DNA of 64,000 nucleotides from Phymorhynchus buccinoides (Eukaryota > Mollusca > Gastropoda > Neogastropoda > Raphitomidae), in assembly GCA_017654935.2 (NCBI GenBank), contig CM065680.1:31257906-31321905 (forward strand). Reading direction: 5' to 3'. Both the position numbers and the translations under genes were made by a program. Numbering within the stretch: position 1 is the first letter of the stretch; every line of letters begins with the position of its first letter. Positions 1-10,800 of the stretch are shown here, piece by piece. Below the pieces are notes generated by a model. It was not told the origin of the DNA. It did no database searches and saw only the letters and a list, made by a program, of their open reading frames with translations.

Positions 1-58
1 CCTCTTGTCGGTTGAGATGCAACGGACAACCAAGAACGTAAACAAATACATGTCCAAA
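1..58 (+). repeat. Fragment of interspersed TTAA-ended repeat (family D)
   Basis: The first bases (GGTTGAGATGCAACGGACAA and CCAAGAACGT) recur at 13.26 kb, 13.39 kb and 54.33 kb. Complete ends of the same family finish in GCGCTAGAAGAGTTAA. Only the 3' part is present here, cut by the window edge and by the neighbouring fold-back element. Confidence 0.6.
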
Positions 59-74
59 AATGCAAGGTAATGAC

Positions 75-306
75 TCGCATGAAAAAAGGTAGCTTGTTAA
101 AAAAAGTAGCTCGCTACCTATGAGAGTCTGTATTTGCGGCATTTTGCGACATTGAGCATGAACCACAAATTTCACTTTTTTCTAGGGTTAGGGATAGGGT
201 TAGGGTTAGGGTTAAAGTAAAGAAAGAGTGAAATTTGTGGTTGTCGCAAATACAGACACATAGTAGCGAGCTACTTTTTTTTAACGTGCTACCTTTTTTC
301 ATACGA
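75..306. mobile_element. Fold-back element with TTAGGG-like core
   Basis: The left arm begins TCGCATGAAAAAAGGTAGC and the right arm ends with its complement, GCTACCTTTTTTCATACGA. The arms also share AGTAGCTCGCTAC, GTCTGTATTTGCG and CCACAAATTTCACT in inverted order. The left arm has about 20 extra bases near 140-165. The loop at 183-216 is a degenerate (TTAGGG)n run. No ORF of interest is present. This is a non-autonomous palindromic element or MITE; its superfamily is unknown. Confidence 0.75.
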
Positions 307-402
307 CAATGACTAATGTACATTGGAACTTATATGGAAGGAAAACCCCTAAACATGATTATTACATGAAGCTGAACTGCACAACAAGTAAAATTAATAT
401 AT

Positions 403-1285
403 ATATGTGAAAACGAGAAAGACTTGGGAATAACTTTTGATCCAGCTTTGAAATTTGATACACACACAGGAGGTAACCAGTAAAGCTAATCAAGGAATGG
501 GATTAATCAAAAGATCATTTGACTATCTTCATAAAGATATATTTTGAGGGGTGCCTGCCAGAACGGTCTATCTCAAAAGGAATAAAGAGCACAGATGGGC
601 AGTTCTGGCATTCACCCCTCGATTTGTTAAATTATACAAGGCAATGGTTCGACCTCGCATAGAATATGGCAACTGTATATGGCATCCTAACCTAAAAAGA
701 CAATCAATAGTAATTGAAAAACTTCAGAGAAGAGCCACAAAATTAGTTAAAGCATGTAAAAATATGTTTTACGAGGAACGTTTAAATTTTCTAAAATTAC
801 CATCTTTAAAAGGAAGAAGGCTTAGAGGGGACCTCATTCAAACCTATAAAATTGTACATAATCTCGATGATATAAATTACAATGACTTTTTCATAAAATG
901 TACAGTAGACAAAACAAGAAATAGTGATGGTAAATTGTTTCTTAACAGATCTAATAGTAATACTAACACCCGCAAAACTTTTTTACTAACCGTGTTGTGG
1001 AATGATCTACCAATTAACATAAAGAATGCACCTAGCATTAATGAATTCAAAAATCTTTTGGACGAAAACCCAAATTTGAAAACAAAATTTAAATGTTTCG
1101 ATGAATTAAAAAAAAAAAAAAAAAAAAAGCCATTCTCTAAAGATTTATCTTTTTTAAAAATTAGTTTTTGATTTAAGAGACGCAAACCACTAAATAATTT
1201 GTCAAGTCAAATTCATTGAGAAGGGGCGTAATAAGGGCCGAGAGGCCTATGCATAGCCCTACACCACCTACCTACCTACCTACCT
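403..1285 (+). pseudogene. Non-LTR retrotransposon reverse transcriptase, C-terminal fragment
   Basis: The reading frame at 551-1171 encodes the end of a jockey/CR1-type ORF2, after the catalytic palm: a YGNCIWHP segment, then EKLQRRATKL, then the terminal WNDLP motif usual at the C terminus of these proteins. Upstream, 403-480 reads EKDLGITFDPALKFDTHT in another frame and 480-548 reads NQGMGLIKRSFDYLHKDIF in yet another. The copy is therefore frameshifted at about 475-550 and truncated at its 5' end. An A18 run lies inside the frame near 1110. The 3' end carries a tail of repeated ACCT at 1264-1285, a microsatellite tail typical of retroposition. This is a dead copy with no endonuclease or catalytic RT motifs. 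Confidence 0.8.
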
Positions 1286-1289
1286 GCTA

Positions 1290-2730
1290 GAAGAGTTAAA
1301 GCCCATTCCACTATTCAGTAGGAGTAGGCCATGTTGTGCCGGTGGAATGGATGACACAAACTCACATAGCATGCATCCTGTGCGCCAATTGCAGTCTAAA
1401 TGAAGACTTTGGGCATGGGGCAGAATAAACATTCGAAATTAATGCTTGTTGAACATTTCATCTTCTTCTTCCCATGACAATGGCATTAGGCTGCCAACTT
1501 CATCAAGTTGAAGATTCTGCTGTGCTTTTGGGGGGTAGATCTATAGTTCTAAGAGTACTTTTTAAAAAGAGTGAGCCAACACCCATCCCAGCTTTGCGCC
1601 GGGACAAGCCAGCGCAGACTGAGGCGGTGCCTGCACCATATGCCCCAGGAAGTGGAGGGTGCAGGATGGGGGAGGGGGGGTTGCAGATGCAGGATGGTTT
1701 AAATTTAATAGAGGTGCTTTTCGAGGCCCTTCTTGAAAGCCTCCAATGATTGGATGGAGGCAACATCTTTGTTTCATCTGTCTTCATCATCGTTTTAAAC
1801 TAAGATTCTTATGATTACAAGGTTCTGTATTTAGACAAGGGTGTAACTTTAACGCCTCTTTGTTATGAAGGGGGGAAGAGAAATAATTTCAACACAACAG
1901 AACCATAAAAATGATGGTGGCAGTTGTTTGGTGAATAAAGAGGAAGAGTGACATGAAAAGGAACAAGAAAGGTTGTAAAGTACATTTTCAGGCTTTTTCT
2001 TTTCTTATAGGAGCCAGAATGATGAACTATGATTCAATGATTATCCCTAAACAAGTAGGATTGAATACAGTATCAGACTATAAGTGAGCATATATGCTCT
2101 ATATGTGCCGCCTTCCCATGCTCTATTGCATAAAATGTAAAATAAAAAAAAGTTATAGAAATGTAGGATGGTCTGAAATGTGCCACTCAATCAATTTGCT
2201 TTTTATACTCCTAGTTCTAAGAGAACCGGAGTACATTGGAATGGGAATGAGGGCTGTGCATTTATCTGTCCATGTGTGTGTGTGTGTGTGTGACCAAAAC
2301 ATGTTCCACTTCACCGCACCTAAACCACTGAACCAATCTTAATTAAGCTTTGCAGAATGGTAGTGAAGTTGTGGCATGTTGTGTCAAATTTACCAAACGG
2401 CAAGCCATATCAATGTAATCACAGTGAATCAGATTTGAATATTGCAAACTCTGATTATTTCAATGATAATTGATGGATTTAAGTAAAATTAGTGTACATA
2501 GTGAAAATTCAAAATGTGTTACCAAAGGACTTTGTTGTAAAATATTTTTAACTCAGCATTGCCATATTGATACAGGACCCCCCTTTTTTAACAAAAACCC
2601 CCCCAATGACCCCAAAATTATCTCCCTTGGCTTCAGTAACTGGGAGTAGTTTATAGTTCTGCCAACTTGTTTGTTGTTGTTGCATGCGCTCTTACTGATT
2701 ACCTTATCCTTTGTGTGTGTGTGTCACTCG
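1290..2730. other. Non-coding stretch, no gene recognised
   Basis: No convincing exon is visible. Around 2215-2290 a segment (AGAACCGGAGTACATTGGAA, then a TG run) recurs diverged at 48055-48130, so it is an interspersed repeat. AAATTATCTCCCTTGGCTT at about 2619 recurs inverted near 16778. GGCAAGCCATAT near 2400 recurs near 17640. Confidence 0.5.
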
Positions 2731-4724
2731 TGTGTGTCACTCGTGTTGTGCCCGATCGTCCCTGCGCTCCCTGGTACACGCCTGAACTTAGAGTAAGTAA
2801 ACGCACTAGTCGTAAGGCTGAGCGTCAGTGGCGGGCCTCAAAACTAGAAATACATCGTCAGATATATCAGTTTCTTCGTAACATCTTCACTCTTCTTCTG
2901 GCCAAGGCAAAAACAAGCTATTTTTCATCTAAAATTCTTGAAGCCAACACAACAAAAGTCCTGTTCTCCACCATGTCTGATCTCCTAGGCAACAAGAAAT
3001 CAAGTCCTCTGCCATCAAATATCAGTCCTGACAAACTGCCAGAAACCTTTTCCTCCTTCTTCTCCACCAAGATTATCGATCTACGATCAAAAATCGACTC
3101 CATGCCTTTTCAACCAACTATTCCAGACCCATCATTCACTGGTGTCCCCCTTCTCTCTTTCAAGCCGGTGTCTGAGACCGAAGTTCTTTCTACTTTGAAA
3201 GAAATGCATTTTAAATCCTGTGATCTTGACCCCATCCCAGCCTCTCTTTTCTCACAAATCTATCAACACCTTCTGCCATCAATCACCAACATCATCAATT
3301 CTTCTTTAGTTTCAGGTGTGTTTCCTTCTGCTTTCAAAACCGCTCTTGTAAGGCCCCTTCTCAAGAAGAACAATCTGGATCCTAATAATCTGAAAAACTA
3401 CAGACCTGTATCTAACCTCCCTTTTCTCTCCAAACTCCTTGAGAAGACTGTCCTGAAACAACTTAACGATCATCTATCCTCAAACAATCTTCATCATCCT
3501 TATCAGTCTGCCTATAGAACCAACCACAGTACAGAAACAGCCCTTGTTCAAATCGTCAATGACCTCTTACTTGCTTCTGATGCTGGTCAAATCTCTCTTT
3601 TGACACTTCTTGATCTCTCTGCTGCCTTTGATACCATAGACCACTCCATTCTTCTGTCTCGTCTTGAACATACTTTTGGAATTAAGGGCCCTGCTCTTTC
3701 TTGGTTTTCCTCTTACCTTTCTGATCGTTTTCAATCAGTTCTGGTCAATGGTCGTCAGTCTGAACAGGTTAGGCTTTCTTGTGGAGTCCCCCAGGGGTCT
3801 GTGCTTGGTCCTGTCTTGTTTACTTTGTATACGTCACCTCTTGCCAATGTCATCGATCAGCACAACATGAAACATCACTTCTATGCAGATGACTCACAAC
3901 TCCAAAACAGTACAACCCCTGAAGATCTAGATTCCATTCTTACAGAAAGTAACAACTGCTATATTGATATTCAAAATTGGATGGTTCAAAATAAACTTCA
4001 ATTAAATGGTGAAAAAACCGAAGCAATGCTTGTAGGGACAAAAAACAAACTAGCCTCTGTTTCCATAGAGTCAATCCAACTGGGTAACAATATCATTCCC
4101 CTCTCAGACTCAGTCAAAAACTTAGGTGTCACTTTGGACAATACTCTTTCCATGCAGAGTTTCCTGACTCAGACCTGTCAGTCCTGCTACTATCAAATTC
4201 GTTGCATTGGCTATATTCGTAAATACCTCTCAGATGAAGCCACAGCAAAGCTTGTTACTTCCCTCATCCTATCTCGTATTGACTACTGTAATGCTCTCCT
4301 TTCTGGCCTATCAGTCTCTTCTCTATCTTGTCTCCAGCGTATTCAAAACACAGCTGCTCGTCTTGTCCTTAGGAAGAAAAAGTTCGATCATGTTAGCCCT
4401 CTTCTGCGTTCTTTGCACTGGCTTCCTGTCGCAGACAGAATTGAGTATAAATTAAACACACTTTGCTATAAATCTATTCATAAAGCTGCTCCATCTTACC
4501 TCTGTGACAATATTTCCATCTATACGCCAGCTCGCACTTTACGTTCAGTTTCTGACCCTCTTTCTCTCCAGATCCCTAGGTATAAGCTTTCAACTGTTGG
4601 TCGGCGCTCTTTTGCTGTCTCAGGACCGACCTCCTGGAACAAACTTCCGCTCTCCCTCCGTCAGCGACCAACTCTCTCTGCTTTCAAAGCTAACCTCAAA
4701 ACCCACCTGTTCCCCCGTCATTAA
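2667..4724 (+). CDS. Non-LTR (L2/CR1-type) retrotransposon ORF2, 5'-truncated reverse transcriptase
   Basis: Similarity starts at about 2752 with APWYTPELR, the linker after the endonuclease, so the endonuclease is missing. The first ~28 codons come from TG-rich flank. Reverse transcriptase motifs are in order: NYRPVSNLPFLSKLLEK (about residue 245), LLDLSAAFDTIDHS with the first catalytic Asp (about 315), SCGVPQGSVLGPVLF (about 370), and FYADD with the catalytic Asp pair (about 405). The thumb and C-terminal segment ends in SFAVSGPTSWNKLPLSLR. About 660 codons are free of stops, which suggests a fairly young copy. The 3' UTR runs to about 4920 and ends in GCGCCGTATAAATACTGTA plus (TTG)n, the 3' end style of L2-like elements. 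The element would copy itself by target-primed reverse transcription; without its 5' half this copy cannot do so alone. Confidence 0.88.
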   Translation: MFVVVACALTDYLILCVCVSLVCVTRVVPDRPCAPWYTPELRVSKRTSRKAERQWRASKLEIHRQIYQFLRNIFTLLLAKAKTSYFSSKILEANTTKVLFSTMSDLLGNKKSSPLPSNISPDKLPETFSSFFSTKIIDLRSKIDSMPFQPTIPDPSFTGVPLLSFKPVSETEVLSTLKEMHFKSCDLDPIPASLFSQIYQHLLPSITNIINSSLVSGVFPSAFKTALVRPLLKKNNLDPNNLKNYRPVSNLPFLSKLLEKTVLKQLNDHLSSNNLHHPYQSAYRTNHSTETALVQIVNDLLLASDAGQISLLTLLDLSAAFDTIDHSILLSRLEHTFGIKGPALSWFSSYLSDRFQSVLVNGRQSEQVRLSCGVPQGSVLGPVLFTLYTSPLANVIDQHNMKHHFYADDSQLQNSTTPEDLDSILTESNNCYIDIQNWMVQNKLQLNGEKTEAMLVGTKNKLASVSIESIQLGNNIIPLSDSVKNLGVTLDNTLSMQSFLTQTCQSCYYQIRCIGYIRKYLSDEATAKLVTSLILSRIDYCNALLSGLSVSSLSCLQRIQNTAARLVLRKKKFDHVSPLLRSLHWLPVADRIEYKLNTLCYKSIHKAAPSYLCDNISIYTPARTLRSVSDPLSLQIPRYKLSTVGRRSFAVSGPTSWNKLPLSLRQRPTLSAFKANLKTHLFPRH

Positions 4725-5003
4725 AGCTCCTCTCTCTTTATCTTCTCTCTCTTGCCATTAGGTCTGTTTCTGCTATATTCCATTTATGTTATCCGTGTGT
4801 GTTCGCGTTGTATTGCGTTTGTGTTTGAATGCGCTTTGAATGCTAACGTGTGTGTGCGCTTTGATTTGATTTCTATCAAGATTCAGCGCCGTATAAATAC
4901 TGTATGTTGTTGTTGTTGTTGTGTGCGTGCATGTGTTTATGTGTGTGTGCGTGTGTGTGTGCATGCATGCGTGTGTGTGCGTGCGTGTGTTTATGTGTGT
5001 GTT

Positions 5004-5060
<57 letters not shown>
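4725..5060 (+). repeat. Retrotransposon 3' UTR, (TTG)n tail and (TG)n microsatellite
   Basis: The UTR of the preceding element ends near 4900. It is followed by (TTG)n at 4905-4920 and a long TG/TGTTTA-type run to about 5057. The Cys-Val ORFs read through this tract are artefacts of the repeat. Confidence 0.85.
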
Positions 5061-5295
5061 CCCATTGTTGTCTATATTTGTCCCTCTGAGTTTCTCTTTC
5101 TGTCTGAGTCTCTCAATCTCTCAGTCTCAATCTCGCTCTCAGTCTCTCTCTGTGTTTAAAGTGTATTCTGTCTCTCTCTTTCTCTCAGTGTAAGTCTTGT
5201 GTACTCCCTCCTGCCTCTGTGATCTCTGTCTCTGTCCCTATCCCTCTTCATGTCTGCTTCTCTTTGTTACTCTGTGCGTGCCTGTATCAGACTAT

Positions 5296-5298
<3 letters not shown>

Positions 5299-5338
<40 letters not shown>
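5299..5338 (+). repeat. (GA)n microsatellite
   Basis: About 20 GA units lie within a longer TC/CTGT-rich low-complexity stretch (5090-5280). No gene is seen between here and 6130. Confidence 0.9.
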
Positions 5339-5339
<1 letters not shown>

Positions 5340-5431
5340 TTGATTACAACAGCATTGTGCTATTGTGCTAACTAGTATATTTACCGATACTATTAAGTTA
5401 ACATGCATAACATCCATTTATAGCACACCCC

Positions 5432-5479
5432 TACCACAAGGAAACTGTTATTTAAATACCTGGTAGTTTCCTTATGGTA
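5432..5479. repeat. Short inverted repeat
   Basis: TACCACAAGGAAACT at 5432-5446 pairs with AGTTTCCTTATGGTA at 5465-5479, one mismatch over 15 bases and an 18-base loop. It may be the remnant of a small palindromic element. Confidence 0.6.
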
Positions 5480-6130
5480 TACCTGGATGTCTAAATCACT
5501 AAATGCGTGTTATACTCTTATTTTGTATGTTAGCTTATTGATTTTTTTGGGGAGGGTACCAGTTTTGCATATTTCTGCCAGAGAATGAGAGAACCTTAAG
5601 TTCATGAGGTGAACCTTAACTTGTTTTGACTAGCTTATTTTGCACAACCTTGAGCCATGTTTGCATATTATCAACCTGGAAGTGGCTATACCTGATGCCA
5701 CCCACTTGCCAATCTGGATCAGTAATATTTTTTTAGACACTTGTACTAAGTTATCTTCTTCTTCCAATTGAATGCCCACAATCAACACTCTGATTCATTG
5801 GCACTGTTGCTGGTCGAGATTCCAGGTCGGACAAAAACCCTAAGCTAGTTTAGTGACCGTTATTGTAATATTTACACTCTTTGAACATGTTTTTTCTCAT
5901 ACATTTTTGCCATTTAAAACAAAACAAAAATTTGACTCCAACTGAGTCCAAGCGCTTAGCGCTACGTTTGTTGCTGCTCCAGTTGTCTTGCATTGTATTA
6001 TTTGTTTTTGGACAATAAAAATGTTTTTTAAACCGAGCGCTTAGTTTTTACCCACCTTGCAGACCCAAACTACAGACAAAGCTTTCTGTCAAGGCAGAGC
6101 TTTCTACTTTTTGTTTCAAACACAATTTGT

Positions 6131-6449
6131 CCCCTGTGGGAATACCGGGGGGTCTTTTGTATAAATAGTTCTCCCATCTTCTGGAAGTTTTGTGCTTGTA
6201 GCTTCCTCTAATCTGTCACTCTCTTTGACTCTGCCTTTTCCCTTTGCTTACTGTCATCTACTATCTTTCTGCCTTACCCGGTCCATTCTCCTGCCTTTTT
6301 TCACGAAACGCTTTAAAAAACATTTCCTTCAGCCGAAGTTGGACTTGCTGGGCCTAGCTATTTCTTTGTTAGGCGCATAATGGCAGCATGACGCATCTGC
6401 ACTCATAATTGACACGAAGCTGTCTGAGTGATCGAAGAAGAAGAAGAAA
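6131..6449 (+). mobile_element. (GAA)n-tailed retroposon, copy 1
   Basis: The element starts near CCCTGTGGGAATACCGGGG and runs through CTTCCTCTAATCTGTCACTC to AGTGATCGAAGAAGAAGAAG. Three further copies lie at 17127-17460, 28691-29306 (interrupted) and 33512-33798 (reverse strand). All have a GAA-rich tail on the same side, which indicates retroposition. It is SINE-like in length (about 320 bp); no ORF. Confidence 0.75.
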
Positions 6450-6592
6450 CACAAATTCCATGCAACCATGTGGAAATGGTATTAAAATTTACTTAATTTA
6501 ATACTACAAGGGGAACATTGCACACACAAAAATTGCATATATAATATAGATTTGATGTTTATTGCTCATGACTTTTTAAACTTTGTTTTCAG

Positions 6593-6650
6593 TGTCCTTT
6601 TGTGTGCTGGCAGAGGAAGGGCAGACAAAGAAGAAGAAGACCTAGAAGCG
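6593..6650 (+). CDS. Penultimate recognised exon of EF-hand membrane-protein gene
   Basis: The acceptor TTTGTTTTCAG precedes 6593 and the donor GCG/GTAATT follows 6650. The 58-nt exon enters in phase 2 and leaves in phase 0, reading VLLCAGRGRADKEEEDLEA. It joins the exon at 8096 in frame to give LEAVVEKLSEYD, the amphipathic first helix of an EF-hand, and this supports the pair. Exons further 5' were not recognised and probably lie left of the window or among the retrotransposons. It could be a chance match, but splice sites, phase and helix all agree. Confidence 0.55.
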
Positions 6651-6672
6651 GTAATTATTTATTGCCTATTTC

Positions 6673-6712
6673 ATGTGTGTGTGTGTGACAGTGTGTGTGT
6701 GTGTGTGTGTGT

Positions 6713-6760
<48 letters not shown>

Positions 6761-6835
6761 ATGATTTTTTGTTTGTGTGTGTTTGTGTATGTGTGCATTT
6801 GTGTGTGTGCATTTGTGTGTGTGTATGTGTGTGAA
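6673..6835 (+). repeat. (TG)n microsatellite
   Basis: Imperfect (TG)n with interruptions in the intron after the small EF-hand gene exon. The following 6836-7330 is AT-rich intron without recognisable features apart from short TG tracts. Confidence 0.9.
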
Positions 6836-7339
6836 GTCAAGTCAAGTCAAAATGATGTTTATTGATGATAAAGAAATAAGCTAACAGATTTTTTTTTCCA
6901 CCCTGTTGTCAAAACAAAGCACAAAAAGAAGAAGAAAAAAGTGAAGCAAATAAAATGAAAAGATGACAAATAGAAACTGGGGAAAAATCAACACGCTATG
7001 AAGAAATATATGTGAGTAGGTCATGACAAGCAAGATACCATGCAACATGTAACTACAATGTAATCATAGTGGGAAAGGGAAAGAGTTAGTAGGAAAAGAG
7101 ATAAGGACTGAGACAAAGAGACAGACAGACAGGGACATCACCAAAAAAGAAATTAAAGAGAAGGTGGAGGAGTGAGAGAGTGTGTGTGGTGTGTGTGTGA
7201 CAGAGAGAGGGAGTGCACTGATGTGCATAGGTGTGTGTGTGCATGCCATGTATGTGTGTGTATATGTATGTATGTGTTAGTGTTACCCTGAGTGTAATGT
7301 GTGTGAGATTCTAAATCATTTAATAAATGTGTGTTTGCC

Positions 7340-7520
7340 TGTATGTGTGTGTGTGTGTGTGTGTATGACATCACACAAAATGTCCACAAACTCAGTTTCA
7401 CTAACACTCACCGCACACACACACACACACACACACGCGCGCACACGCACACACACATGTTCCCAAGCACACACGAGCATGCGCACGCACACACACACAC
7501 GCACACACGCACACACACAC

Positions 7521-7568
<48 letters not shown>

Positions 7569-7617
7569 GCATGCACGCACGCACGCACACGCACACACAC
7601 ACACACACACACACAGA
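7340..7617 (+). repeat. (TG)n and (AC)n microsatellites
   Basis: A (TG)n run at 7342-7364 is followed by a long (AC)n/ACGC tract at 7413-7616, with opposite strand bias only 50 bp apart, so the two could pair in a transcript. The multi-frame His-Thr and Cys-Val ORFs here are artefacts. Confidence 0.9.
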
Positions 7618-8095
7618 GTTTCATTGTTTGTGAATGTCGAGGGTTCGAGGTTTTTATAAGTTCAGTTTCAGGTTTTTATGAAGTTTAGTTTCAGGTTTTT
7701 TGTTTTCACAGTCTTTTCTTGAAATAAGGTTTTGGGATTTTGAGGAATTCTAGTTTTAGGTAGAAAGATAAAAGTGAAAAAACCCAACCATGTATACAAG
7801 ACAAAAAAAGACATTTATTTTTTTAATTGTAAAGAAAGCATGTCAAAGAATCTTTTTTTTTAAAAAGAAGGTAAAATTTGCTCCCTGACTTTTGTGCACT
7901 GAGACTAAAATAAAAAAGTAAGTGACCCTCTAATTCTAAAGCATCTATTTAATATGTTCACTTTGAACACATGCAGGTGCTACACATTCACTCACAATGA
8001 TATGATCTTACATATTGCACATTAACACACATCCCTAATACAACTTCTAACATATATTTAGTTAAATGTTAAGCATCCACTTTGTGTGGTTTCAG

Positions 8096-8653
8096 GTTGT
8101 GGAGAAACTGAGCGAGTATGACATCAACCAAGATGGACAGCTGTCCGAGATGGAAGTGGAGCTCCATCAGCCTGAGATACAGAAACATCTGGACAGATAC
8201 GAAGAACTGCTGAAAGCTGAAGAAGAGGAGGCAAAGAAAGAAGAGGAGGAGGAGGAGAAAAAAGCCAAGAACATTCCAAAGACTGCACAAGAGACTGAAG
8301 GACAAGCTAACACTCAGACTGTAAAGAAACAGCATGGACAAACTGAACAGCAGAAGCAGGGTAAACAGGACACAGTTACGCCTTCTTCAAAAATACCACA
8401 TAGAGAAAGTACTGAACGAAAACCAGTTATTCAAGATGCTGTGGAGGAAGCTGTGGAGGATGAAGACGATGGAGTGGAAATTGAGGTGGTCGAGGACATG
8501 GAGTTTGTGGTTGACGATGACTCGAAAAACAACACCTTTATGGTGACTGCCACTGTTACCGGTGCACTAATTGGAGCCCTGACTTTGTTCTACTTTTTGT
8601 GCACCAGGGCTCAGGCAGCGCGGCAAGTCAGTCAGCAACAGAAAGAAGGTTAG
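8096..8653 (+). CDS. C-terminal exon: EF-hand, acidic coiled segment, single transmembrane helix
   Basis: The acceptor GTGGTTTCAG precedes 8096 and the frame stays open for 185 codons to TAG at 8651. The protein begins VVEKLSEYDINQDGQLSEME, one canonical EF-hand loop with Asp, Asn, Asp, Gln, Ser and Glu at positions 1, 3, 5, 7, 9 and 12, so it should bind Ca2+. A Glu/Lys-rich, probably coiled segment follows (about residues 37-65 of this exon), then a Gln/Thr-rich linker and a strongly acidic stretch. Next comes a hydrophobic span of about 20 residues (FMVTATVTGALIGALTLFYF) and a short tail (LCTRAQAARQVSQQQKEG). The layout is a single-pass membrane protein with its C terminus just past the membrane. 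I do not recognise the family. AAG/GTTAGT at the stop could also be a splice donor, so the true C terminus is not fully certain. Confidence 0.75.
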   Translation, partial: VVEKLSEYDINQDGQLSEMEVELHQPEIQKHLDRYEELLKAEEEEAKKEEEEEEKKAKNIPKTAQETEGQANTQTVKKQHGQTEQQKQGKQDTVTPSSKIPHRESTERKPVIQDAVEEAVEDEDDGVEIEVVEDMEFVVDDDSKNNTFMVTATVTGALIGALTLFYFLCTRAQAARQVSQQQKEG

Positions 8654-9350
8654 TTGTCAAATGTCAATGTAGATGGAAATCTGTGGATTATGTGGCTTTG
8701 TTACATGCTGTGAAAAGGATTCATTGAAAGGCTTTTTTTCATGCTTTATTGTTCCAATTTGTTAATTCTTCTCCAATTCTGTCTTTTTTTTATTTTGGGA
8801 TATGTTTGATTTTATTATCTTTCAGTGAAGTGGGGGTTTTTTGTGGCTTAATATTAATTTGCTTGTTCCTGTTGCAGTCATGTTTCAAATGTACTGCATG
8901 CCTTGTGCACATGTGCGATACGGAATTATATGTATCGTATGTCTCAGTCATGGTTGATTGCGTTCATAAGAATTAAGATTATTGCTTTGTGAAATTACAA
9001 TGTATTTTCATCATGGGATATGTCATTTCAGAAATCTATATAGAACTTTCTGCTTTCATTTCATTTTCATCTTCATTAAAGGCTGTTTTGTACGTGTGTG
9101 TGTGTACGTGTGTGTGCGTGCGTGTGTGTGTGTGTGCGTGTGTGTGTGTGCGTGTGCGTGTGCGTGCGTGCGTGCGTGTGTGTGTGTACATGTGTGTGTG
9201 TGTCATTGTGGTGTGCATATTGATATTGGCAAATAGACCTTTGTTTTGAAATTGGAGTCCAAAAGTGTGTTTAGTTGCATGCAGGGATGGACACAATTGT
9301 GACAATGGTATTGGTATGTTTGAAATGAATAAACACTTTTCAGCAAAACA
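8654..9350 (+). other. Probable 3' UTR with poly(A) signal
   Basis: AATAAA at 9328-9333 is a poly(A) signal about 675 bp after the stop codon. The interval includes a (TG)n/(CGTG)n microsatellite at 9093-9204. No later exon of this gene was seen. Confidence 0.45.
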
Positions 9351-9878
9351 GAAAGAGGGTGAGAGTCTGTTACAGTGTTAGATTGGATTGATCTCTAGTT
9401 TTCATTTAACATTTTCTCTCACAATTTGTTTTGAAAGTTGCTTAAACTTTGCATGGAGTAATACCGCAAGGCATTTTACAGCATTGCAATAACTAACTAT
9501 TGATCAGAAAGAAAATCTTGAGAGATTTCCACACAAACTGATATAAATTGTACTCTGTATTCATTTAGATATTGACAGAAGCTTGAAAAAAATGTGGCTC
9601 AAGTTGACACACACAAAAAATGCTGAAAAGTGAAAAGGGAGAAATATGGCTGTAAATAATAGGGGGGGTATACTGTCTTCACTGTAGCGGAAATTGTATT
9701 CCATAATTGTAGAATTTTATCCTCAAACATTTTCCTCTTGCCTTTGCCGGCTTTGGTTAAGATTACTGAGTATCCGCTTGCTGTCTGGAGTTACGCAGTC
9801 ACGATTGATTTCAGATGATGAACAGTTTCCAAAATTCTTGAGTCACTCTGTTAAATATATGAAGGAGTGTCACAACAT

Positions 9879-10124
9879 TTAACCCTTTCACCGCCAAAGT
9901 CGCATTTTAGCACCACAGTGATTTAACACCTATGTCACTCAAAGGCATCAAATTGGGGTCTATTATCCAAAGACCCTATTGTCTTAGTTTTAGAAAGTAA
10001 GGATAGACCTTATTTTATATATGTCACAGAAGAATCCCCAATACTGCAGATGGATTTTGTTCCCTACCCAGGTAAATGTAATGGACATTTTTGGCTGAAA
10101 TATGGCTGGCGGTGAAAGGGTTAA
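9879..10124 (+). mobile_element. TTAA-flanked MITE (piggyBac-like), family A copy 1, full length
   Basis: TTAA at 9879-9882 is followed by CCCTTTCACCGCCA. The right end is TGGCGGTGAAAGGG followed by TTAA at 10121-10124. Terminal inverted repeats starting CCC and a TTAA duplication are the piggyBac hallmark. It is 246 bp with no ORF, so non-autonomous. Relatives are at 22752-23054, 27040-27285, 31162-31390, 37759-37994 and 50045-50290. Confidence 0.88.
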
Positions 10125-10433
10125 ATTGTCGCAAACTCATTCTAGAGATAACATGAAAAAAACGACTGACATTCATATAAAAGTGTGACATAAGGGAAGT
10201 CTTTTTTGTGGTGAAATGTTTGTAAAGCTTCAGTGCGGTATAAGAGGTAAACTTGAACTTATTGCTTCCAATATTATACCCACACAAGACACAATCCACA
10301 TCTCTTCTAGCCTTCATGCTTAGCAACCTTAATGCAAATGTTGGGCATTGACTCTTTTTAGATGTAAGATAGTTTTTTTTCTGAAATCATTCATCATTTT
10401 TGGCTCAAAAAGTCCATAGTATGATAGTTGTTC

Positions 10434-10490
<57 letters not shown>
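10434..10490 (+). repeat. (TG)n microsatellite
   Basis: A near-pure TG run. The surrounding 10125-11480 is otherwise AT-rich with no gene seen, apart from the tRNA-like segment at 10727-10800. Confidence 0.9.
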
Positions 10491-10491
<1 letters not shown>

Positions 10492-10726
10492 GCATCCATG
10501 GTCTAATCTCCAAACTTTAACGTTGGTATTTTCTCGGGAAATAGAAGCTATGCTGTGATACATTGTTCAAACTTTGCACACATGCAAGCTTTCAAACAAT
10601 AATGATTTGAATAATTAAATACTTAAAACAACACTGTAAACAGATAGCAAACAGATAACATTTTAGATTAGTGGGTTAGAGAGTATTCAACAGGCAACAT
10701 GAGTTAAGAAACTCTTCAACACTGAA

Positions 10727-10800
10727 AGTCTTAATAGCTCATTGGTAGAGTGTCTGTCTGTCATGCCAATGGTTCCGGGTCTGATTTTCGGCACAGGCAC
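10727..10800 (+). pseudogene. tRNA-like segment (SINE head or tRNA pseudogene)
   Basis: TAGCTCATTGGTAGAGT resembles an A box and D arm, and GGTTCCGGGTCTGATTTTCGG (with one base over the usual spacing) resembles a T arm. Between them CTGTCATGC recalls a tRNA-Asp anticodon loop. The acceptor arms do not pair, so a working tRNA is unlikely. It is followed by an oligo(T) run at 10801. Confidence 0.35.

Noticed and set aside
1474..1749. 91-codon ORF (and minus-strand ORF 1503-1790)
   Set aside because: No splice context, composition or recognisable motif; both strands are open, suggesting chance in G-rich sequence.
4904..5193. Cys/Val-rich ORFs of up to 135 codons
   Set aside because: They are read from (TG)n; the same holds for ORFs at 6655, 7299-7688, 9036, 15253, 28854, 41000-41340 and 42000.
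10727..10800. Functional tRNA gene
   Set aside because: The acceptor stem does not pair and the T arm is imperfect; a SINE head or pseudogene is more likely.
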